A stretch of DNA of 64,000 nucleotides from Aquimarina latercula DSM 2041 (GTDB lineage Bacteria > Bacteroidota > Bacteroidia > Flavobacteriales > Flavobacteriaceae), in contig NZ_KE387185.1 in the NCBI RefSeq assembly GCF_000430645.1, positions 1-64,000 of the forward strand, in the 5' to 3' direction. The notes beneath the pieces are model-generated. The model searched no databases. It was not told where the DNA came from and saw only the letters and a list, made by a program, of their open reading frames with translations. This document shows, in pieces, positions 8,001 to 16,853 of the stretch (its first letter is position 1; every line of letters starts with the position of its first letter). The position numbers were made by a program, and so were the translations under genes.

Positions 8001-8387
8001 TTATCTAAAATTGATCGTACAACTTTGTGATTGTCCAAACCACTTTACTCTATTACGAGAAGCTAATTTATAAATTCCATCACGTAACATTCTTGGCACA
8101 AACGCTAAAAGAGCGGCTACCCTTTTCCATTTTGGGATTTTAGAAACAATTCTTAAAAAGCCGTCTGAATGTGTATGAGATCCATTTTCATCAATAAGAA
8201 TTACGGTATCTAATTGCTCTGTAGGGTATCCATATTTTTTTAGGTATTCTTGACCTTGAGGTGATTGAAACGGAGTAAAATGGAAAAGATCTTCTGGAGC
8301 AAATTGCATTAACCAACCAACTACACCATTACACAGATTACATTCTCCATCGAATATAATAATACTTTTGTTTAAAGAAGTTTCCAT
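8001..8387 (-). CDS. DCC-family (DUF393) thiol-disulfide oxidoreductase-like protein
   Basis: 128 residues with the family signature FDGECNLCNG (Cys16-x-x-Cys19) right after the first strand, as in the DCC family of putative thiol-disulfide oxidoreductases. No signal peptide is seen, so it is probably cytoplasmic. It sits 27 bp after the ABC ATPase gene and 83 bp before the AraC/TPR regulator, all on one strand. A redox role in keeping precursor Cys residues reduced is conceivable, but the family is widespread and the neighbourhood may be chance. Confidence 0.85.
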   Translation of the reverse strand: METSLNKSIIIFDGECNLCNGVVGWLMQFAPEDLFHFTPFQSPQGQEYLKKYGYPTEQLDTVILIDENGSHTHSDGFLRIVSKIPKWKRVAALLAFVPRMLRDGIYKLASRNRVKWFGQSQSCTINFR

Positions 8388-8414
8388 TTTATTGATTTTT
8401 AAGTTTTTACAACC

Positions 8415-9083
8415 CTATAGTCGTATAAAACCATCAATCATTTCAATACTACGATGAGAATTAAGATAAATCTTAGGATTGTGCGTTGCAATTACTACCG
8501 CTTTATTTCTAGATCCGGTAATTTCCTTTAATAATTCAAATATCATTTCAGAATTTTTCTGATCCAAATTTCCTGTCGGCTCATCAGCTACAACCAAAGA
8601 AGGATCATTGATTAGTGCCCTAGCAATCGCTACTCGCTGTTGTTGTCCTCCAGAAAGTTGATATGATGGACGCTTTGCAAAATCTTTCATACCTACTTCT
8701 TCCAACAAGATAAAAGCATCTTTTTTAATTTCTTCTTTACTCTTTTCTGATAATTTCATCGCTGGAAGCATTACATTCTGCAATACGTCAAACTCAGGAA
8801 GTAAATAATGAAACTGATATACAAAACCAATATGTTGGTTTCTAAAATCGGTAAGTGATGAAGGCGTTAAGTCTTTAACATCCTGATTATGGATATTCAA
8901 ACTCCCTTCAAAATCCATATCTAAGGTGGATAAGATATATAACAAGGTTGATTTTCCGCTTCCGGATTCTCCAAAAACCGAAACCAACTCTCCTTCAGAA
9001 ATTGACACAGAAATGTTCTTTAACACCTGATGCTTTTCTGGATCAAGAAAGTATTTGTTAATATGTTGTGCCTCTAATATCAT
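8415..9083 (-). CDS. ABC transporter ATP-binding protein (LolD/MacB type)
   Basis: 222 residues with all ATPase motifs: Walker [10 protein letters not shown] (38-46), Q-loop around YQFHYLLPE, signature LSGGQQQR and Walker [13 protein letters not shown] with the catalytic Glu. Sequence and size match the LolD/FtsE/MacB group. Its ATG overlaps the permease stop by four bases, so it forms one complex with it. The substrate is unknown: lipoprotein sorting (LolCDE) is the default reading, and export of or immunity to the nearby lanthipeptides is the alternative. Confidence 0.92.
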   Translation of the reverse strand: MILEAQHINKYFLDPEKHQVLKNISVSISEGELVSVFGESGSGKSTLLYILSTLDMDFEGSLNIHNQDVKDLTPSSLTDFRNQHIGFVYQFHYLLPEFDVLQNVMLPAMKLSEKSKEEIKKDAFILLEEVGMKDFAKRPSYQLSGGQQQRVAIARALINDPSLVVADEPTGNLDQKNSEMIFELLKEITGSRNKAVVIATHNPKIYLNSHRSIEMIDGFIRL

Positions 9084-10294
9084 ATTCCTCTAATAATTGT
9101 TACCGGATCCACTTTACTTGCTTTTCTAGAAGGGAAATATCCAGAAACAATAGTGGTCAAAACACCAAACAAAAACCCTAAAATATAGTAAGACATTCTA
9201 AAATTAATAGGATATGTATCTACAATGATGAAATCAGAAGTATCCAATGGTGTTGTCGAAATCATATAACTAATTACATACCCTAAAATTCCGCCAAAAA
9301 ATGCTCCTAAAACTCCAATGATCAATGATTGTATTAAAAAAATAAAAACAATATCATTGCTAGAATATCCAATAGTTTTTAATACTGCAATATCCTTTCT
9401 CTTCTGAATTACTGTAATATTTAGAATATTATAGATCCCAAATCCAGCAACTAAGAGTAAGGCAAAAGAAACAGACCAAGTAAGGATATCACGAACCTTA
9501 TTCCCTATTACAATAGTCTTATTACTATCTTTCCAATCTTCTGTGGTAATTGTATCTATGTTCTTTATGAGATCTTCCTTAAGATTCACATTATTTCTGT
9601 CTTTTAGCTTAATATGAATATTGGTTATACCATTTTCATTTCCTAATAAATTTCGCAAAGTACTTGCAGAAACATATGTTCTAACATTATCAATAGTGGT
9701 TATCCCGAAACTAAAAATACCAGAAACTTTTAACGCTTGATTCTTTCCATTGGGAAGTATCATTTTAATCGTATCACCAACGGATATTTCTAATCTCTTT
9801 GCCAAGCTTATCCCTAAAAGAATTGTATTTTCATTTAACAAACTAGAAAAACCTTCTCCTACTATCAAACGTCTTTCTAGATCAACCACGGTTTGCTCTT
9901 GGTCAGGAAAAACACCATTGATACTTCCTGGAAATTGCTTTGTATCACTAATTAAAATTGCTGGTGAAATTATCTGTTGCGCAAAAGATTGTACATTTTC
10001 ATGATTTGCTAAAAACATATTGATTCTTTCACCGTTTTCTATATAGTTAGACGGTACTAATGAATTGTTTTCTAATTCGGTGTTTGTTTTTTTACTAACA
10101 ATAATATCTGGACTACCATTAAAAACTGCATCATCCAAAAAGTCATTGACACCAGTCATGAAATTAATCATTACAATAAAAGTAGTCACACCCAATAACA
10201 CACCAATAGTAGCTAAAAAGCTTTGCTTTTTTCTTGCAGAAAGATATTGTAATGCAATAAATACATTGGTTTTATTAAAAACTTGATTTGACAT
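9080..10294 (-). CDS. ABC transporter permease, FtsX/MacB family (LolC/E-like)
   Basis: 404 residues with the MacB/LolC topology. One N-terminal transmembrane helix (about 27-50) follows the motif FIALQYLSARKKQSF. A large periplasmic domain (about 50-265) comes next, then three C-terminal helices (about 275-400) forming the FtsX domain. The C-terminus [16 protein letters not shown] is typical of this family. It is the first gene of a minus-strand run that continues through the ATPase, the DCC protein and the lanthipeptide regulator. LolCE and MacB-like exporters cannot be separated by eye. Confidence 0.88.
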   Translation of the reverse strand: MSNQVFNKTNVFIALQYLSARKKQSFLATIGVLLGVTTFIVMINFMTGVNDFLDDAVFNGSPDIIVSKKTNTELENNSLVPSNYIENGERINMFLANHENVQSFAQQIISPAILISDTKQFPGSINGVFPDQEQTVVDLERRLIVGEGFSSLLNENTILLGISLAKRLEISVGDTIKMILPNGKNQALKVSGIFSFGITTIDNVRTYVSASTLRNLLGNENGITNIHIKLKDRNNVNLKEDLIKNIDTITTEDWKDSNKTIVIGNKVRDILTWSVSFALLLVAGFGIYNILNITVIQKRKDIAVLKTIGYSSNDIVFIFLIQSLIIGVLGAFFGGILGYVISYMISTTPLDTSDFIIVDTYPINFRMSYYILGFLFGVLTTIVSGYFPSRKASKVDPVTIIRGI

Positions 10295-10392
10295 ATTTCT
10301 TAGGTCGCTATAGCAAGAATATGATTACACTAATTAATAATAGTATATTTCTGTAATTTCGAACCTTACCAATATTCAAAACCAAAAACTAA

Positions 10393-10755
10393 CTATTTAT
10401 TTCTTTTACTACTTTTTGCAATAGGGTTAAAATCCAGACATAATTGTATCCAATATTCTAGGTCTTTATCTAAATCGAACCCATCTGGAGTAACAAATGC
10501 ATACCCTTTCATAGGTCTACCAGTAAAATCCATAGGGTAACACCCTTCTCTTTTTATAGCATTTTTATATGCTTCCTCTCCAATGCGGGCCATCAGTAAA
10601 TCTGTTTCCTTTTTTTTGTCATAATGAATCCCACAACACATCTTATCATCCACCATAAAGCAAAGGCCCCCCATCATTTTTTTAGTGTAAAAGTTAGCTC
10701 TTTTATCTCTAAAAATCTGGTTGATTCTATCCGCTAAATATTCATTATACGCCAT
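10393..10755 (-). CDS. TfoX/Sxy family N-terminal domain protein
   Basis: 120 residues matching the TfoX N-terminal domain: KMMGGLCFMVDDKMCCGI near residue 26 and a KGYAFV strand in the second half. In gammaproteobacteria TfoX/Sxy activates competence, but stand-alone N-domain proteins in Bacteroidota have no established role. It is coupled to the DUF2461 gene (one-base TAATG overlap), suggesting co-translation. Confidence 0.8.
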   Translation of the reverse strand: MAYNEYLADRINQIFRDKRANFYTKKMMGGLCFMVDDKMCCGIHYDKKKETDLLMARIGEEAYKNAIKREGCYPMDFTGRPMKGYAFVTPDGFDLDKDLEYWIQLCLDFNPIAKSSKRNK

Positions 10756-11420
10756 TAATATATTGCTTTGATTAAATATTCATTTATTGGACGCATTACC
10801 TGCCAATAATCCATAAGCTTATCTATCAGAGATTCACTGGTAATAAGCGCAGGAGATTCTTCGCCGACAAAATAAAATTGCTTATTAGCGATTAAAGGCT
10901 CTCTTTCATAAGCCTCTTTCCACTCTTTAGGGACACGCTTTAGTGCTCGTCCTTTTATACTACCAAATTTTTGAACAAAATCATTGTCATTTAATAATTT
11001 TCTAAATCCTGAAGAATCTTGGCTAATTTTAGTTCGTATACCGTGTAATTGTTCTTTCGAAACACCAAAACACCCTCCCATCACACCTACCATTTCTGGG
11101 GAAAATCGTAAAAACATTCCCGGAACGCTCTTATCCTTGCGACCTCCTCTAGATACAAATGCTGTATAATGGATATTATATGGAGTTTTATCCTTAGAAA
11201 AACGAATATCCTTGTTAATACGAAGTATACAATCCTTTGCCTCTATTTCTAAGGTAGGATCATATTTTTGTATTTCCTGAATCATCCTATCTACAAAAAC
11301 CTCGAAGGGTTTCTTAATACTTAACTCGTATCTTTTCTTGTTAGCATGAAACCATTCTTTATGATTATTTTGTTCAAGTTCTTTAAAAAAGTTTACAAAA
11401 TCTTCAGTAAAATATTGCAT
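10755..11420 (-). CDS. DUF2461 family protein
   Basis: 221 residues of the DUF2461 family (TIGR02453-like). It opens with TEDFVNFFKELEQNNHKEWF and has the conserved R-I-N-K-D-I-R-F-S-K-D-K-T-P-Y-N stretch near residue 70. Function of the family is not known. It overlaps the TfoX-like gene by one base. Confidence 0.85.
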   Translation of the reverse strand: MQYFTEDFVNFFKELEQNNHKEWFHANKKRYELSIKKPFEVFVDRMIQEIQKYDPTLEIEAKDCILRINKDIRFSKDKTPYNIHYTAFVSRGGRKDKSVPGMFLRFSPEMVGVMGGCFGVSKEQLHGIRTKISQDSSGFRKLLNDNDFVQKFGSIKGRALKRVPKEWKEAYEREPLIANKQFYFVGEESPALITSESLIDKLMDYWQVMRPINEYLIKAIY

Positions 11421-11461
11421 AAGTGAAGTTATTAATATTTAAATATAGTCAAACCATAAAT

Positions 11462-11539
11462 TAGAACGAAATCAAAGCGTACGTATAACTTCTATCTGTT
11501 TGTAAACACAAAAATTACAGGCGCTTTGATTTCATTCTA
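11462..11539. repeat. Long imperfect inverted repeat
   Basis: Two 18-bp arms (11462-11479 and 11522-11539) are complementary at 17 of 18 positions and flank a 42-bp loop. They occupy the gap between the DUF2461 and VOC genes. No T-run follows on either strand, so it is not a classical terminator; a dispersed palindromic element or a stem in a read-through mRNA are possible. Confidence 0.6.
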
Positions 11540-11558
11540 ACGGATAGCTCTTTATATG

Positions 11559-11921
11559 TTAAGACATAGAATGAAATGCCACTCGATTACCTTCTGTATC
11601 CAGGAAAACAGCCATAAAGCCATTTTCTCCAATAGAAGTTTTGGGCATTAAAATTTTTCCCCCAGCCCTTTCCACACGAGCTAATGGAATAGCCAAATCA
11701 TCACCTCCGCTAAGATATGCAAAGGTCCCTTCTTGAGAAGGTGTATTGCCATTTCCATGAGTGATACATCCCCCGACACCGCCTTCTTGATATGGAAAGA
11801 AAGCCATTTTAAACTCCATTTCCATCGGTTGTAATTCTGCACCTAACAGCTCATTATAAAATTTCACGGCTCTTTCAAAATTGGTACTTGGTATTTCAAA
11901 CCAACTAATTGCATTCGACAT
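11559..11921 (-). CDS. VOC family protein (glyoxalase/bleomycin-resistance fold)
   Basis: 120 residues with two beta-alpha-beta-beta-beta halves. It begins AISWFEIPSTNFERAVKFYN and ends GNRVAFHSM, a typical VOC metal-site frame with a C-terminal His. Related small proteins are annotated as glyoxalase-like or lactoylglutathione lyase-like. The substrate cannot be told from sequence. Confidence 0.85.
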   Translation of the reverse strand: MSNAISWFEIPSTNFERAVKFYNELLGAELQPMEMEFKMAFFPYQEGGVGGCITHGNGNTPSQEGTFAYLSGGDDLAIPLARVERAGGKILMPKTSIGENGFMAVFLDTEGNRVAFHSMS

Positions 11922-12016
11922 AATAATATATTTTGTATTGATTAAGAATATCTCAAAGGTATATGATAAGGATCGTTTAGAAAAACATTATTTTTGACAA
12001 AACATAGGTTTCTAAA

Positions 12017-13408
12017 ATGAAAAAGAACGAAGAATTATTCTACCTAATTAAATCATTAAGTAAAAGTGAAAAACGTTATTTCAGACTTAGCTCAAAAGGC
12101 GGAGAAGACTCGGAATACCTATTGTTGTTTAATGCGATAGAAGAACAAAAAACATATAACGAGGCTATAATAAAAGAAACATTTGCAAACAAATCTTTTG
12201 TAAACCAATTAACTACTATAAAAAACTATTTAAAACAACGTATTTTACAGTCTTTGCGAAATTATCACGCTAGGATTTCTATACAGGCTGAATTAATAGA
12301 CATCATCCGCAATGTAGAAATTCTGTTTCATAAAGGTCTATATACTATTTGCAACAGTGAACTAAAACGTGCAGAAAAAAAAGCAATTAATTTTCAGCAA
12401 AATATTGTATTGTTTCAAATTAAAGACTGGAAAAGAAAAGTACATCAGGCATTATACCCTCAGGATTTTGATTCTTTAAAAATTATTATTGTTGAACAGA
12501 AAAACTCACTGAATTCTGCTGTTGAATACAGCAATCTTCTATTAGCTAATGTCGACCCCATAAACTCATCTTTTTCTCACAAAAAAACAAATCACTTACA
12601 CAATAAAACACTAAAAACCTTACACCTATACAGAAAACAACTTGCCGCTAAAAAATATGAAAAAGCAAAAAATACCATAGAAAAACTACTAAAAGAATGG
12701 GAACAGCAGCCTGAGTTACTCAAAGAATATTTTACTACCTATTTCTCTGTATACAATAACTATCTAGGATATCTTGTCTTTAAAAAATTACATAAAGAAG
12801 CTTTTGTTAGGATCTTGGTTTTAAAACAGAAAGCACAAGAAATCAACTCAAATTCTGCTTCATTAATTAAAGAAAAACTTCGTCTTTATAACATCGAGCT
12901 TGAAATTCATCGATATCTAAAAGATCTGCACAACACACAAGAGGTAATCGAAAATATCCAAACCTTTATTAGACAAAACAAAAAAGTTATTCCTTATAAT
13001 TACTGGCTATCATTTCGCTTTCAATTTTCTACCATTTATTTTCAGAAAAAAGACTATAAAGAATCACTTCACTGGATTAACAACATCTTAAACAATCAAA
13101 CAAAAAAGGATCGAAAAGATTTGATTACATACACTTATTGGCTTAACCTTTTAGTTCATTATGAACTAGGAAATGGATTGACTTTAAGGTATTTAATTAC
13201 AGCTATTAAGAAGCATATTAAAAAACGAAAAAACATAGCTTCCTATGAGATGCTGATATTAAAATTATTATCCAAAACGGTCGAGTACTCGGAAAAAGAT
13301 AAGGAAATTGCTTTCCAGGAATTATCCTTCCGATTAAAAGAAGATCCTATTCCAAAATTTATAATAGGATATGTCAATTTTAATGAATGGATCGATCAAA
13401 AATATTAA
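12017..13408 (+). CDS. Helical-repeat (TPR-like) hypothetical protein
   Basis: 463 residues, Lys- and Leu-rich, almost entirely predicted helix, with no signal peptide or membrane segment. The opening KNEELFYLIKSLSKSEKRYF is a form I have met in other Bacteroidota proteins of unknown function. Helical pairs such as KDYKESLHWINNILNNQ near residue 345 resemble degenerate TPRs. The gene stands alone on the plus strand between divergent and convergent minus-strand neighbours. A scaffold or regulatory role is possible but unsupported. Confidence 0.8.
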   Translation: MKKNEELFYLIKSLSKSEKRYFRLSSKGGEDSEYLLLFNAIEEQKTYNEAIIKETFANKSFVNQLTTIKNYLKQRILQSLRNYHARISIQAELIDIIRNVEILFHKGLYTICNSELKRAEKKAINFQQNIVLFQIKDWKRKVHQALYPQDFDSLKIIIVEQKNSLNSAVEYSNLLLANVDPINSSFSHKKTNHLHNKTLKTLHLYRKQLAAKKYEKAKNTIEKLLKEWEQQPELLKEYFTTYFSVYNNYLGYLVFKKLHKEAFVRILVLKQKAQEINSNSASLIKEKLRLYNIELEIHRYLKDLHNTQEVIENIQTFIRQNKKVIPYNYWLSFRFQFSTIYFQKKDYKESLHWINNILNNQTKKDRKDLITYTYWLNLLVHYELGNGLTLRYLITAIKKHIKKRKNIASYEMLILKLLSKTVEYSEKDKEIAFQELSFRLKEDPIPKFIIGYVNFNEWIDQKY

Positions 13409-13468
13409 GTGTTCTAAGTTTCCAAAAGAGAAATAAATTAGTTAGATTTTTACCGGTAGTAGATAAAA

Positions 13469-13495
13469 AAGCCCATAGTGCAAAACTACAGGCTT
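13469..13495 (-). terminator. Hairpin terminator after the lipoprotein gene
   Basis: Imperfect 11-bp stem (13469-13479 with 13485-13495, two mismatches), followed on the minus strand by six T. It ends the TetR-SRPBCC-lipoprotein transcription unit. Confidence 0.6.
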
Positions 13496-13518
13496 GTTAA
13501 GTGATTTATACAACTTTA

Positions 13519-14412
13519 TTAATCAGATTCATCAGGTTTAGAGTTTCCATACATTGGTAACCCTTCTATGGGGTACAAAATCTCTTTATTAAAACCATCA
13601 AACTTGTAATTAGATAATGTGAAATAATACACAAAACTATCTTCTTTCTTAGGTGACAGTAGTTGTATACTTATTTTGCTAGGTAAATATGCTCCAGAAT
13701 CTGTTTTTTCACGATCAAATCTAACGGTACCATGTTGTAAACCTTTTGGCATGGTAATAAAAAAATCATTTATCGTGACTTCTGTAAGATCTATAAAACC
13801 AGTTTCTTTATTAATATAAATTAGCCAACGATCATATTGATCATTAGGTTCCTCGGACCCCCAAGTAGCATATACCAAATCATACTGTTTATTTTCGAAC
13901 TCTTTTTCTCCTGCATACCTAATAATCGTTGCATCTAACATTCTAAATGGTGATTCTAATATGTAATGATAGGTTGCCAATCCCCAAATATATCGATCGT
14001 GTTCATGCTTTTTTATTTCGTTAGTTTTATCTTTGATTTTATATCCTTGCCAAGATTGTAATCCCTGTATAGTTCCTTTTTTTCTTCCTTCGAGGTATTG
14101 CAACTGCCCATCAAAAGTGTTAGTAGCGAAACGAAATTGAAGATCATTTTTATTATTCCCTGGAAAAGCGTTCATAGGCATAACTAACCATCCTTTTTTC
14201 CAGTTAAATTGCGCCGTTACTTCATATACATCTGTTTTGGAAAAATTATCGTATCCCATTTTTTCCATAGAAGCCTGTAAAAGTTCTCTTCCTTTTGCTT
14301 CTGTTTGATTAGGATTACTTATTAAGTAGTCACTTCGTAAATCAACAGATGAGCAGGATTGAATGATCAAAATAGCTGTTACAAGAGATATCAATTTGAT
14401 AAATAATTTCAT
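13519..14412 (-). CDS. Lipoprotein of unknown function in the TetR/SRPBCC unit
   Basis: About 297 residues. It starts MKLFIKLISLVTAILI and has the lipobox IIQSC, so it is an envelope lipoprotein. An upstream in-frame start at 14436 would put eight extra residues before the signal peptide and overlap the SRPBCC gene; the ATG at 14412 fits better. The body is beta-rich, with a GRELLQASMEKMG helix near the start. In style it resembles the lipoprotein at 17943-18821 (ligand-binding LolA/DUF6503-like fold suspected). It is the last gene of the unit with an SRPBCC protein and a TetR regulator. Confidence 0.82.
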   Translation of the reverse strand: MKLFIKLISLVTAILIIQSCSSVDLRSDYLISNPNQTEAKGRELLQASMEKMGYDNFSKTDVYEVTAQFNWKKGWLVMPMNAFPGNNKNDLQFRFATNTFDGQLQYLEGRKKGTIQGLQSWQGYKIKDKTNEIKKHEHDRYIWGLATYHYILESPFRMLDATIIRYAGEKEFENKQYDLVYATWGSEEPNDQYDRWLIYINKETGFIDLTEVTINDFFITMPKGLQHGTVRFDREKTDSGAYLPSKISIQLLSPKKEDSFVYYFTLSNYKFDGFNKEILYPIEGLPMYGNSKPDESD

Positions 14413-14428
14413 GATTCTTGGATTTAAA

Positions 14429-14899
14429 TTAAACACTGGTTTTCTTTTGTAAATTTTTTAAAGCTTTCTTCATTACTGATGGTAACATGACATTTTTGGC
14501 CATCCATTTTTTTATAATATTTCCGTTAGGATCATAGTATTGAGTCCATATGATCTCTGTTCCTTCCATTTTTTCAATAAGCTTAAAATAGCCCAAATGA
14601 TTCTTAACAATATGCATATCTGCGATCATATATGCGTACCCATATGGCGGATCCCAATGCACTATTTTTTCTTCTAATAAGTCAGGACCGAATTGACAAT
14701 GCCGCTCACATCCTTCTTTCCATTCACCGCTTTGATTGGCTATAGTAAGATCTACTTCTTTGATCATTGGCATCCAAGATGTCATTCCTTTGTGATCAGA
14801 AACTACATCCCAAACCTTATCGATTGGTGCATTGATAAACCTCCCTATCTCAAGTTGCTTGGGAGCATTGGTAAATTGATTTACATCTAATGTTTTCAT
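14429..14899 (-). CDS. SRPBCC (START-like) family protein
   Basis: 156 residues with the polyketide-cyclase/START-like opening EIGRFINAPIDKVWDVVSDH and a C-terminal amphipathic helix (VMLPSVMKKALKNLQKK). Such proteins have a hydrophobic cavity that binds lipids or aromatic ligands. There is no signal peptide, so it is cytoplasmic. It lies between the TetR gene (51 bp upstream) and the lipoprotein gene (16 bp downstream), with a TetR-like half-site in its leader. Ligand unknown. Confidence 0.85.
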   Translation of the reverse strand: MKTLDVNQFTNAPKQLEIGRFINAPIDKVWDVVSDHKGMTSWMPMIKEVDLTIANQSGEWKEGCERHCQFGPDLLEEKIVHWDPPYGYAYMIADMHIVKNHLGYFKLIEKMEGTEIIWTQYYDPNGNIIKKWMAKNVMLPSVMKKALKNLQKKTSV

Positions 14900-14915
14900 A
14901 ACATATATTTTTAAT

Positions 14916-14928
14916 TAGACCGTTCTAC
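14916..14928. promoter_or_regulatory. Possible TetR 1 half-site before the SRPBCC gene
   Basis: TAGACC (14916-14921) repeats the left half of the palindrome upstream of the TetR gene and lies 17 bp before the SRPBCC start. The right half is not conserved, so support is weak. Confidence 0.3.
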
Positions 14929-14949
14929 TTTTTTAATTTTAAAAAAATA

Positions 14950-15531
14950 TTAAGCTCTTATAAACTTAAAAGTCATTTCTAACCAAGTATCCATATCTTT
15001 TCTAGATCTTTCTACTTTCATCTTGAAAAATGTTCCATAAAATCCTGAATGCAAATAATTAGCTATTTCTTTAGGAGTAAAACTATTTGTTATTTCCTTT
15101 ACTTCCTGACCTTTTCTGGCAACCTCAGCTATTACATCCAGCCATTGATCAAATTGTTCCTTTGTTTCTTCAGCTAATGAATCATATAATCTTCCTGTTT
15201 CAATCCCTAAATTGTTAATCAAACATCCACTACAGAAATTATCTTCTTCGTTATATCCAATTAATAACTTATAAAATGACTTTAAGGTATTAATAGGTGT
15301 TTCCTCTGATTTTTGAAATATATCCTGAAGCCATTTCCTATTTCCTTCTCCATAGTATTGAATTACCTGTCTTGCAAAATCTTCTTTAGATTTAAAAAAG
15401 TTATAAAAAGATCCTTTTGGTATTCCCGCTTCCTTAAGAATTTGGTTGATTCCCACATGATGGTATCCGTTCTTTCGGATTACCTGATATCCGACCTCTA
15501 AAATCTCTTCTTTATTATGCTTATATCCCAT
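14950..15531 (-). CDS. TetR/AcrR family transcriptional regulator 1
   Basis: 193 residues. The N-terminal helix-turn-helix (about 8-55) has the family pattern VGINQILKEAGIPKGSFYNFF. The C-terminal helical domain has a Cys pair (FCSGC) near residue 100 and should bind a small hydrophobic ligand. It is first in a unit with the SRPBCC and lipoprotein genes. A near-perfect palindrome 34 bp before its start suggests autoregulation. Confidence 0.92.
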   Translation of the reverse strand: MGYKHNKEEILEVGYQVIRKNGYHHVGINQILKEAGIPKGSFYNFFKSKEDFARQVIQYYGEGNRKWLQDIFQKSEETPINTLKSFYKLLIGYNEEDNFCSGCLINNLGIETGRLYDSLAEETKEQFDQWLDVIAEVARKGQEVKEITNSFTPKEIANYLHSGFYGTFFKMKVERSRKDMDTWLEMTFKFIRA

Positions 15532-15564
15532 TGCAAAGCAAATATATAAAATGTTTTTATAAAT

Positions 15565-15580
15565 TAGACCAATTGGTTTA
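15565..15580. promoter_or_regulatory. TetR 1 operator palindrome
   Basis: TAGACCAATTGGTTTA is a 16-bp palindrome with one mismatched pair and an ACCAATTGGT core. It lies 34 bp upstream of the TetR 1 start, where it would overlap the promoter. TetR proteins commonly bind such sites at their own promoter. Confidence 0.65.
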
Positions 15581-15600
15581 TTTTAATATATAATTTAACT

Positions 15601-15633
15601 AAAAGGGTTGTCATTAACTATGACAAACCCTTT
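15601..15633 (-). terminator. Hairpin after the SRPBCC gene pair
   Basis: A stem with one bulged base (about 15601-15613 with 15621-15633) lies 22 bp past the stop of the exported SRPBCC gene. The T-run is short, so the terminator is probably moderate. Confidence 0.5.
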
Positions 15634-15655
15634 AGTTATCCTACTAAAATAATTA

Positions 15656-16270
15656 TTACTTAACCACCTTTACTTCTGGATATCTCTTTTTAATTTCCTT
15701 ATACCTTCCATTACTTGCATTTACTTTTTCTCCAGTCTCAACATAATGTTTTAGACCTATCAGCGTTCCTATCAGCGTTTTTTTAAAATTCCCTTTCGCA
15801 ATTGCTCCGATAAATGCCGGTTTCGTTCTAAACTGAAACTCATAAGAGGCCGTAGAAGTTCCATTCCCATTATCTCTAACTCTATAATAGGCCTGCGAAT
15901 TATCTATATCCAACGGAAACTTTTCTGCATCAATTACTATATTGCGCATCACCTTATTCTCATTATCAATCTCCTCAATTCTTTCATGTGTCCAACGTGT
16001 ACCCTTTTCATTAAAACTACATTTACGTTTGGCACCGAGTTCACCCTTTAATGATCCATTAATATAATCAGAGGTGTATATATATGGAGAAAAATTAGAA
16101 ATCTCCCCATAATCCAATACCATAGCTTCCCATACTCTATCTGGTGATGCTTTAATTTCTATTTCTACCTTAATGATTCGATGCTTCTTCGACATGCTCT
16201 GCGAAAAAGCAACCGTACTACATATGAACATAAAGGTTCCCAAAATCCAAGTTTTCATTGTTGCTTTCAT
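15656..16270 (-). CDS. Exported SRPBCC (START-like) protein
   Basis: 204 residues. An N-terminal signal peptide (MKATMKTWILGTFMFICSTVAFSQS) is followed by an SRPBCC domain opening with IEIKASPDRVWEAMVLDYGE. The ATG at residue 5 may be the real start. Export of a START-like domain is uncommon and suggests periplasmic binding of a hydrophobic ligand. It follows the next SRPBCC gene by 21 bp and is transcribed from the same sigma-like promoter. Compare the exported SRPBCC at 18967. Confidence 0.82.
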   Translation of the reverse strand: MKATMKTWILGTFMFICSTVAFSQSMSKKHRIIKVEIEIKASPDRVWEAMVLDYGEISNFSPYIYTSDYINGSLKGELGAKRKCSFNEKGTRWTHERIEEIDNENKVMRNIVIDAEKFPLDIDNSQAYYRVRDNGNGTSTASYEFQFRTKPAFIGAIAKGNFKKTLIGTLIGLKHYVETGEKVNASNGRYKEIKKRYPEVKVVK

Positions 16271-16291
16271 AATTTATAATTTGATCTAATA

Positions 16292-16795
16292 CTAAACAGT
16301 TTTTAAAGGATGCTTTTTAAAATACTTTACATCGGATTTCAGTTTCGCAGCTGTCTGTTTACCTGTTTCTAAATAATACCGAAGATCAACCATAGTCTGT
16401 ATAATATCTTTTTTCAACTTGGGTACTATCATCCAACTCATCAATGCTTTTGGTATCGTTGCAAGTTCTATTTCGAGGTCTATCGAAACTTCCGAGGTAT
16501 TTACACCTCTTTTATGAACTTTCCAGGTATTTCTAGCGCTCTTCATCATAGCTGGTAATCCATCCGCGTAATAAGTGTATGTCATATTATGCTCATCCAC
16601 TTTTTCTATAATTTCACTAATTTCACCCCAAGTAGAATGGCAACTTCGCCCTCCTTCTAATGTATTAGGTACTTCACGTTTTTCGGAATGATTTACAGTA
16701 CTTGCCCAATCGCATACTTGTCCATAGTCTTTCCACAACACTTCCCAAACTTTTGCTGCGGGAGCATCTATACTAATTATTTCTTTAATCTTCAT
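16292..16795 (-). CDS. SRPBCC (START-like) family protein
   Basis: 167 residues. The opening EIISIDAPAAKVWEVLWKDYGQVCDWAS is typical of the polyketide cyclase/START-like fold, with a long amphipathic C-terminal helix. No signal peptide, so cytoplasmic partner of the exported paralogue downstream. Its promoter region carries a TTGTCACAC / TGCATCTAAGTA pair identical in spacing to that of the ECF sigma gene just upstream. Confidence 0.85.
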   Translation of the reverse strand: MKIKEIISIDAPAAKVWEVLWKDYGQVCDWASTVNHSEKREVPNTLEGGRSCHSTWGEISEIIEKVDEHNMTYTYYADGLPAMMKSARNTWKVHKRGVNTSEVSIDLEIELATIPKALMSWMIVPKLKKDIIQTMVDLRYYLETGKQTAAKLKSDVKYFKKHPLKTV

Positions 16796-16809
16796 CTTGT
16801 TTTAGTTTA

Positions 16810-16842
16810 TACTTAGATGCAAATCAGAAAACGGTGTGACAA
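16810..16842 (-). promoter_or_regulatory. Predicted ECF-dependent promoter of the SRPBCC pair
   Basis: On the minus strand TTGTCACAC (16834-16842), 12 nt, then TGCATCTAAGTA (16810-16821), 15 bp before the ATG. The same two boxes with the same 12-nt gap precede the sigma gene and, in weaker form, the SRPBCC gene at 18967. They are read as -35 and -10 of the local ECF sigma factor. Confidence 0.65.
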
Positions 16843-16853
16843 ACAAGCATAAA

